A stretch of DNA of 37,504 bases from Clostridia bacterium. GTDB taxonomy: Bacteria > Bacillota > Clostridia > Oscillospirales > Acutalibacteraceae. Each line of letters starts with the position of its first letter. Position 1 is the first letter of the stretch. This document shows, piece by piece, positions 32,852 to 37,504 of this stretch. Under the pieces are notes generated by a model, which was given only the letters and a program-made list of their open reading frames with translations, did no database searches and had not been told where the DNA came from. Where the stretch lies: the NCBI GenBank assembly GCA_017517865.1, contig JAFWYB010000061.1:1-37504 (forward strand), given 5' to 3'. The translations under genes were made by a program, and so were the position numbers.

Positions 32852-34426
32852 TTATTCAGCTTTTTCCGATACAAATTCGTTAAACTCATCGAGGCTCTGC
32901 TGTCTTCGTTCTTCAAGAGCCTTAACAATTTCCTTATGTTTTTTACCTGAGAGCTTATAAAAGAACATCGGAATAATTGACGTGAAGGAGAAAAGACCCG
33001 GTAAGAGAGCGAAAATATAAAGAAGGCTTTTTTTAGCTTGCAGAGGCATCAGCTCGGGAGTTTCCGCAAACTCTTTGTAACCGACAAATATAAGCAAAAG
33101 TTTAATAAAATAATCCGTGCAGTTGGCAAGAATTCTCGACAGGGTGTTCTTGACTGCGCTGACGGTTACCTCATTTCTTTCACCGAATTTATATTCGCCG
33201 TAGTCGTAAGCCGCCAACTGAATAAGACCCGGAATGGTGTTATAAAATCCGGTTGTAAGTCCGTGAAGTGCATACCAGAAAACAACATTCACGAAAATTT
33301 CCTGAGGCGTGTGTTTTTCGTATGGATATATTGATAAAAACATAAGAATATAGCACACGCCGGTACCGAGCTTGGTGCAGATATAAAGAACCTTATCGTC
33401 AACCCATCTGCGTACAATGGGTGCAAGGAAAAGCGAAATACCCGTTGTGACAAAGGATGCCAGTGAAGCAAACGCAAGAAGAGCCGCATAGTTTCCGTCA
33501 TTGTATGAATAGGTAAATTCTATAAATGTATCTTTGAAGAAGGTGATTTCAAACATCTCTGTGCTGAAGCATGCAATAAAGGCGTAAGTCATACATCCGT
33601 AGCCGATAGAGAAGCCGTGACCGAGAACCTCCGAAAGCATAAAGAGCATAAGAGGCTTGTTTTTTACGATTTTTTTATATATCTCTTTAACAACCTTGCC
33701 CATCTCTTTGATGTGGATTCTTTCCGCCTGCAACGGCTCGGTGATTCGTTCTTTTGTTACGATAATATTCCATACAGAAAGAGGAATAGCCAGCAGTGTT
33801 ACCACACCGTAACCGTAAAAATATCTTTCTGCCTGAGACATGTTCGGCAGAATATAAGGCAATAAGGTAGCGATATATGTACCGGTTGAGCCAATGGAAG
33901 ATCCGAGAATACTGTCGGTTGCGGCAATGCGGCCACGCTCTCTGTTATCTGTTGTTCTTCTTGCGTTGAGAGCGGTAAGAGCAGCATTATAGAAGGTGGT
34001 TAATGTATCATTGAGCAGATAAAGCACCACAAGATATGTAACCTTGAAGACATCTCCGACTTCGGGGAAATATTCATTTATAGGTAAGGCCTGCAGGATG
34101 ACAACAAGGTTGAGAGGTACAATTGTAAGCATAAGCCATGGCTTGAAGCGGCCCCATCTGCCGAAATTTTTTCGGCTGAAATCAAGAAAGCTTGCCACGA
34201 TAATATCATTTGCAATATCCCAGAAACCGAGTATGAAAACAATTGTACCGTAGATTCCGAACGCCTCAGGACTGAGACCTAAAAAGGTTGATGCAACAAG
34301 TCCGCCGAAAAATCCGTTCATAGCAGAGCCGACTCTTGACATAGCGGTGCTTGAACTGTAAGCGATATATTCCCTGCGGGTGATTTTTTCATTTACATCT
34401 GTAGCAAGGTTGTTTCTAAGCTTCAT
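32852..34426 (-). CDS. GPH-family sugar:cation symporter (MFS)
   Basis: A 524-residue transporter with about 12 helices and MelB-type features. The helix-2/3 loop has FWDIANDIIVASFLDFSRKNFGRWGRFKPW near 70-99, where the usual NDPMMG is replaced by NDIIVA, so cation coupling may differ. A family-like acidic loop YDYGEYKFGERNEV lies near 415-428. A charged tail (about 490-524) is present. The start is the ATG at 34426-34424, 9 bases after GGAG. It is the most divergent of the three GPH paralogues in this window. No catabolic gene is in its transcript. Confidence 0.86.
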   Translation of the reverse strand: MKLRNNLATDVNEKITRREYIAYSSSTAMSRVGSAMNGFFGGLVASTFLGLSPEAFGIYGTIVFILGFWDIANDIIVASFLDFSRKNFGRWGRFKPWLMLTIVPLNLVVILQALPINEYFPEVGDVFKVTYLVVLYLLNDTLTTFYNAALTALNARRTTDNRERGRIAATDSILGSSIGSTGTYIATLLPYILPNMSQAERYFYGYGVVTLLAIPLSVWNIIVTKERITEPLQAERIHIKEMGKVVKEIYKKIVKNKPLMLFMLSEVLGHGFSIGYGCMTYAFIACFSTEMFEITFFKDTFIEFTYSYNDGNYAALLAFASLASFVTTGISLFLAPIVRRWVDDKVLYICTKLGTGVCYILMFLSIYPYEKHTPQEIFVNVVFWYALHGLTTGFYNTIPGLIQLAAYDYGEYKFGERNEVTVSAVKNTLSRILANCTDYFIKLLLIFVGYKEFAETPELMPLQAKKSLLYIFALLPGLFSFTSIIPMFFYKLSGKKHKEIVKALEERRQQSLDEFNEFVSEKAE

Positions 34427-34456
34427 GTTTCTCACTCCAAAAACATTGTTCGATTC

Positions 34457-34485
34457 ATTATACATTAGGCTTTGTATATTGTCAA
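34457..34485 (-). promoter_or_regulatory. Consensus promoter of the third GPH symporter
   Basis: Minus strand perfect TTGACA (34480-34485), exactly 17 bases, perfect TATAAT (34457-34462). A full-consensus sigma-A promoter. Confidence 0.88.
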
Positions 34486-34597
34486 ACACATTATTGAAGT
34501 TATACTGCCTTATGGGGTGTCGACGAAAATACAGCCCCTTTCAGCCGAAGCGGGATTTCATAAGGGTACTGCTCAAAAAAACAACTTACACTCAACC
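34486..34597. other. Structured spacer between GPH symporter and DUF3021 gene
   Basis: Contains CCTTATG (34508-34514) and CATAAGG (34559-34565) enclosing GGGG-TGT / ACA-GCCCC arms. There is no T-run in the right position for a standard terminator of the ABC operon, though a T7 tract (minus strand) lies between the stop and this structure. Confidence 0.35.
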
Positions 34598-35038
34598 CTA
34601 CACATTATTAGCCTGCTGTTTTTCTTTCAGTTTTATGTTTATATGCTTTGTGCTTTTTCTGGTTACGGAATAAATGATTACCCAAATCACCAGGTAAGCG
34701 ACAATAAAAATGCCGGTAAAAGCTAAAATCGGTGCAAGACCCCATTCGAGCCAACTGTTGAGAATATAGGTAAATAAATAGCTGATATATAAGATAACTC
34801 CGTGAGTAAGAATTGCAATCATCAAGGGCAGCCTTTCAATCTGATAAACAGCATTCATACCGCCTGCAATAAAAGCAAGCAATGTTATTGAAAATATACC
34901 GACACAAACCTGACCTACAGTCAGAGTCTGTACATTTGCCGTATAATGCAATATCATATACACAATTGCTAAAACAACAGGTCCGAAGCCGCAGGCCATC
35001 AGGCCTCTGCGTAAAAATTCCGAAAAAAACTTTTTCAT
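34598..35038 (-). CDS. DUF3021 family membrane protein
   Basis: A 146-residue protein with four membrane helices (about 12-34, 42-62, 73-95 and 100-123) and a basic C-terminal tail. DUF3021 proteins commonly lie directly after a LytTR regulator and an ABC-2 exporter, as here, and are thought to modulate the regulator from the membrane; this is inferred from context. The start overlaps the LytTR stop by 4 bases, so the two are translationally coupled. Confidence 0.85.
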   Translation of the reverse strand: MKKFFSEFLRRGLMACGFGPVVLAIVYMILHYTANVQTLTVGQVCVGIFSITLLAFIAGGMNAVYQIERLPLMIAILTHGVILYISYLFTYILNSWLEWGLAPILAFTGIFIVAYLVIWVIIYSVTRKSTKHINIKLKEKQQANNV

Positions 35039-35478
35039 ATTCCTTCATACCTCCTTTTTATCTGCGAAAAACAACGTCTTGAAACATAATCACGGTAGCC
35101 ACATTGAAAAACGGCATCAACTCCACCGCTGAATACCGCATCAAATTGCAGAATACGGTGTTCGTTTGCAAGGGTGGATTTGTTGATTCGTATAAAATAA
35201 GAAGGCAAAACAGCTTCCAGCTCGTAGAGTCTTTCCTTGAGTGTGTATTTTTTGCATTCAGTATCAACAGCTATCACTTTCTTTTCAATAACAGTAATAC
35301 ATTCTATTTCTAAAAACGTCAATTTTCTCATTTCACCGTCTCTGTAGCCCATTATGCTTTCTGTGCCCGAATAGCTGCAGACAAGATTTTCTATCTGCTG
35401 TGTAAGAGAAGACGGAGCATGAACTGTTGCAACTATTTCTTCATCTGAATTTTTATCGATAATCAGTTTGTATTTCAT
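35035..35478 (-). CDS. LytTR-domain DNA-binding regulator
   Basis: A 147-residue transcription factor made of a short N-terminal region (about 1-45) and a LytTR domain (about 50-145). The domain has IECITVIEKKVIAVDTECKKYTL, then RLYELEAVLPSYFIRINKSTLANEHRI, then RDYVSRRCFSQIKRR, all typical. It has no receiver domain, so it is not a standard response regulator. The DUF3021 partner downstream is likely its control element. It lies 12 bases after the ABC permease. Its targets probably include its own operon, but I could not define boxes. Confidence 0.9.
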   Translation of the reverse strand: MKYKLIIDKNSDEEIVATVHAPSSLTQQIENLVCSYSGTESIMGYRDGEMRKLTFLEIECITVIEKKVIAVDTECKKYTLKERLYELEAVLPSYFIRINKSTLANEHRILQFDAVFSGGVDAVFQCGYRDYVSRRCFSQIKRRYEGI

Positions 35479-35490
35479 TACTTCAAATCC

Positions 35491-36222
35491 TTATTGTTTC
35501 TTCATTTGTCTGAGAAAGCAGAACACACTTGCAGCAGTAATTGATATACTGTAGAAAATTATTGACGGAAAATGACTGAAAGCGAGTTGAAAGTTTCCGC
35601 TGAATAAGGCTTTTACCGCCTCTGCGGCATGAACAAAGGGCAGTGCCCCTGCAAATTTCTGAAAGAAGCCTCCAACAAGCGACAAATCAAACCATATTCC
35701 CGAAAGCCATGCTGAAAGATTGGTAAGTAATGCTCCGCAGATGCCGCCGACTTGCTTAACACCTAATATACTCCCGCATAAAAGTCCCAAAGCAATGCTG
35801 AATATAGACATAGGTATTGTTCCGATTACAGCATAGATAATATTTACGCTGACAGTCAGGCCTAATGGAATTGCAAAAAGGTAGCATATAACTGTCTGCC
35901 CGACGGCAACCGGTAAAAGCGGCAGCATATAGCCAAGAATAAAGTCAAGACCCGTAAGCGGAGTTGTATATAATCTCTGAAGCAGAGCACTTTCACGGTC
36001 TTTTGCAACAAGCGTTGCAGAAAAAAGCGTGATAAAGGACAAGCCGAACACAGTGATACCGGGAGTAAGAATATCAATTTCAAATAGACTCACCGGTATG
36101 TTTGCCTGAAGAGCACTAAGAAGAAGCAGTAAAATCAAGGGAAAGCCCAAACCGAACAAAAGGTTGATGGGATCCCGCAAAATCTCTTTTATATTTCTTT
36201 TGGCAAAAGTCAACATTCTCAT
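35491..36222 (-). CDS. ABC-2 type transporter permease
   Basis: A 243-residue, six-helix membrane subunit of an ABC exporter. Motifs are NIKEILRDPINLLFGLGFPLIL at the N-terminus, the AKDRESALLQRLYTTPLT block (about 71-88) that is typical of ABC-2 permeases such as DrrB/NodJ types, and the GSILGVKQVGG region near 150. It overlaps the ATPase gene stop by 4 bases. Cargo could be an antimicrobial peptide, drug or lipid; unknown. Confidence 0.9.
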   Translation of the reverse strand: MRMLTFAKRNIKEILRDPINLLFGLGFPLILLLLLSALQANIPVSLFEIDILTPGITVFGLSFITLFSATLVAKDRESALLQRLYTTPLTGLDFILGYMLPLLPVAVGQTVICYLFAIPLGLTVSVNIIYAVIGTIPMSIFSIALGLLCGSILGVKQVGGICGALLTNLSAWLSGIWFDLSLVGGFFQKFAGALPFVHAAEAVKALFSGNFQLAFSHFPSIIFYSISITAASVFCFLRQMKKQ

Positions 36223-36947
36223 TCTGCACCCTCCCTAACAACAGAAAGGAAGGCCGATTCAAAATCAGCTGTTCCCGTTTTTATCTTCAAATCATCTATG
36301 GTTCCCGTTGCAAGAAGCTTACCGTCTTTCATAATACCGATCCGGTCAGAAAGAGCCTCTGCTTCTTCCATATAGTGCGTTGTCAGTATAACGGTAGAAG
36401 TACCTTTCAAAGAGCGTATCTCGTCCCAAAGCTCATGTCTTGCAATAATATCCAGACCAAGAGTAGGTTCATCCAGAAAAAGAATTTCAGGTTCGCTTAT
36501 AAGAGCCATAGCAATACTGACCCGGCGCTTATAACCGCCCGATAACTTACTTGCTTTTCTGTTTAAAACAGTTTCTAAGTTAAATTGATTTGACAGGTCT
36601 TTGATTTTTTCTTTCGTTTTATCTTTGGAAAAGCCGTGTATACCACATATGAGCTCAAAATTTTCTTTAACAGAAAGGTTTGGCGCCACTGCAGTTTCCT
36701 GCGGAGATACTCCGATCAGCCGTTTAACCCTTTCGGGCTCATTAACAACACTGTATCCGCCTACTAAAGCATCGCCGGACGTAGGTTTTGTTATACAGGT
36801 CAGCATTTTTATTGTTGTAGTTTTTCCGGCTCCGTTAACACCTAACAATGAAAACAGTTCTCCCCGATTGATTTCTAAATTAAGCTTATCCACAGCAGTA
36901 AGATTTTTATACTGCTTGACAAGCTCAGTTATCTTTATTGCTTGCAT
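36219..36947 (-). CDS. ABC transporter ATP-binding protein
   Basis: A 242-residue ATPase driving the adjacent ABC-2 permease. Walker A GVNGAGKTT (about 36-44), Q-loop near 86 (SPQETAVAPNL), signature LSGGYKRR (about 136-143), Walker B ILFLDEPTLGLD (about 156-167) and the switch histidine in TTHYMEEA (about 190-197) are all present. The DrrA/CcmA-like type suits an exporter. The start chosen is the ATG at 36947, 9 bases after GGGAGG; an ATG at 36953 is only 3 bases from it. First gene of the module, with a possible -10 TATTAT near 36981. Confidence 0.93.
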   Translation of the reverse strand: MQAIKITELVKQYKNLTAVDKLNLEINRGELFSLLGVNGAGKTTTIKMLTCITKPTSGDALVGGYSVVNEPERVKRLIGVSPQETAVAPNLSVKENFELICGIHGFSKDKTKEKIKDLSNQFNLETVLNRKASKLSGGYKRRVSIAMALISEPEILFLDEPTLGLDIIARHELWDEIRSLKGTSTVILTTHYMEEAEALSDRIGIMKDGKLLATGTIDDLKIKTGTADFESAFLSVVREGAE

Positions 36948-36953
36948 TTGCAT

Positions 36954-37504
36954 TATCCTCCCTTTAACTTACGGTACAATAATAACAAATTAAAGGCACT
37001 AAATGTTAACTTCTGTCTGTTCGGTCGTTTTTTACATCTCATCGGTCACGGATTTTCTTTTTATGCGATTTGCAATTTGTAACAATATATTCGTCCGAAT
37101 CATTATACCACAATGACACAATATGTTTCAAACCGGATTCGCTTAGTTTCCCTATACAAAAATCGGTAATAAAGCGAATAATGCTTTTGTTAGCAATCAA
37201 ATAATAAAACTAAATGTAACCCCATTATTAAGCAAAAAACTGAGTATTCACAGTTATAATCCCTTAGGGTGGCGAGCATAATCCGAACCCCGTTTTTTAC
37301 GGGCGGATTTCCGCCAATACTTCGTTAAAATACTCGTAAATCCGATAGGATTTACTGCGTTTTATGTCTTGTCTTGCCAAAAATCCGCTCCGCAAAAAAT
37401 CGCAGACCCAAAAGTGCGAATTTTTGCAGGATTTTTGGATATTGAGGGTGCCGACAGGCTGACGCCTTTCAAAACCGAAATGCCGAAAAGCCGCGAAAAT
37501 ACAC
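36954..37504. other. Gene-free right end with tandem hairpins
   Basis: 551 bases with no convincing protein-coding gene on either strand. The left part (to about 37250) is AT-rich and featureless apart from the likely ABC promoter. The right part has CCCGT/ACGGG (37289-37303), GGCGG-ATTT-CCGCC (37302-37315), GTAAATCC-GATA-GGATTTAC (37336-37355) and a long imperfect palindrome at 37377-37438. It may be the border or origin region of a mobile element continuing to the right. Confidence 0.55.
37377..37438. repeat. Long imperfect palindrome
   Basis: The outer arms CCAAAAATCC (37377-37386) and GGATTTTTGG (37429-37438) are perfect complements. The inner arms GCAAAAAATCGCA (37392-37404) and TGCGAATTTTTGC (37415-37427) pair with one mismatch around a 10-base loop. 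It is not followed by a T-run, so it is not a terminator. Confidence 0.8.

Noticed and set aside
34508-34565. Standard terminator for the ABC/LytTR operon
   Set aside because: The inverted repeat encloses a 44-base interior and is not followed by T residues on the minus strand.
37021-37250. Short reading frames in the AT-rich stretch before the right end
   Set aside because: All are short, lack ribosome sites and show no protein-like composition.
1-37504. CRISPR array, tRNA or rRNA genes
   Set aside because: No regularly spaced direct repeats, cloverleaf-like segments with CCA or GGTTCGAATCC-type arms, or rRNA sequence were seen on reading the window.

Overview
The window looks like chromosomal DNA of an anaerobic gut Clostridia bacterium (Bacillota), probably Oscillospiraceae/Ruminococcaceae-like; the family is inferred from gene content only. 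Reasons: strong AGGAGG-type ribosome binding sites, a complete HydE/HydG/HydF maturation set for [FeFe]-hydrogenase, sporulation-lineage genes (SpoIID, a CwlD-type amidase), an Sfp-type phosphopantetheinyl transferase, and a large carbohydrate-use load (GH31, GH43 and GH36-like enzymes plus three GPH-type sugar:cation symporters).

Layout. 1-1152 is the 3' part of a large serine recombinase, the right edge of a mobile element lying mostly outside the window. It runs directly into an MscS channel gene, whose start codon overlaps the recombinase stop. 2254-3456 is a long-form PRPP synthetase. 3495-7467 (minus) is a four-gene hydrogenase-maturation operon (TM1266-like regulator, hydE, hydG, hydF) behind a leader with a terminator hairpin and an alternative antiterminator pairing. 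7638-10503 (minus) is cwlD, radA and a GME-fold DUF6873-like gene. 10665-17909 (minus) is a tightly spaced seven-gene run: citrate synthase, an unknown membrane protein, an AEC permease, lgt, folD, an Sfp-type PPTase and a GPH symporter. 18027-20580 (plus) is a SpoIID-like gene and comM/yifB, followed by a hairpin-rich non-coding unit.

20947-23992 (minus) is a GPH symporter, a YhhN/TMEM86-type protein and a membrane protein. They diverge from a GH31 glycosidase (24208-26622) across an intergenic region with a perfect 17-bp palindrome on the GH31 -35 element. pgsA, a GH43 enzyme and a two-component system follow. The response regulator has several TAAACTG-like boxes upstream, and its kinase has no ATG, GTG or TTG start that keeps the first membrane helix; an AUU codon with a near-perfect Shine-Dalgarno fits best. 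A GH36-like enzyme (minus) diverges from a metallophosphoesterase (plus), which converges on a third GPH symporter.

34598-36947 (minus) is a compact ABC-2 exporter / LytTR regulator / DUF3021 module. The last ~550 bp have no recognisable gene but carry three successive hairpins, the last with long arms, which could be the border of another mobile element.

No tRNA, rRNA or CRISPR array was seen. The points most worth a second look are the hyd leader, the AUU-start kinase, the recombinase/mscS junction and the palindrome-rich right end.
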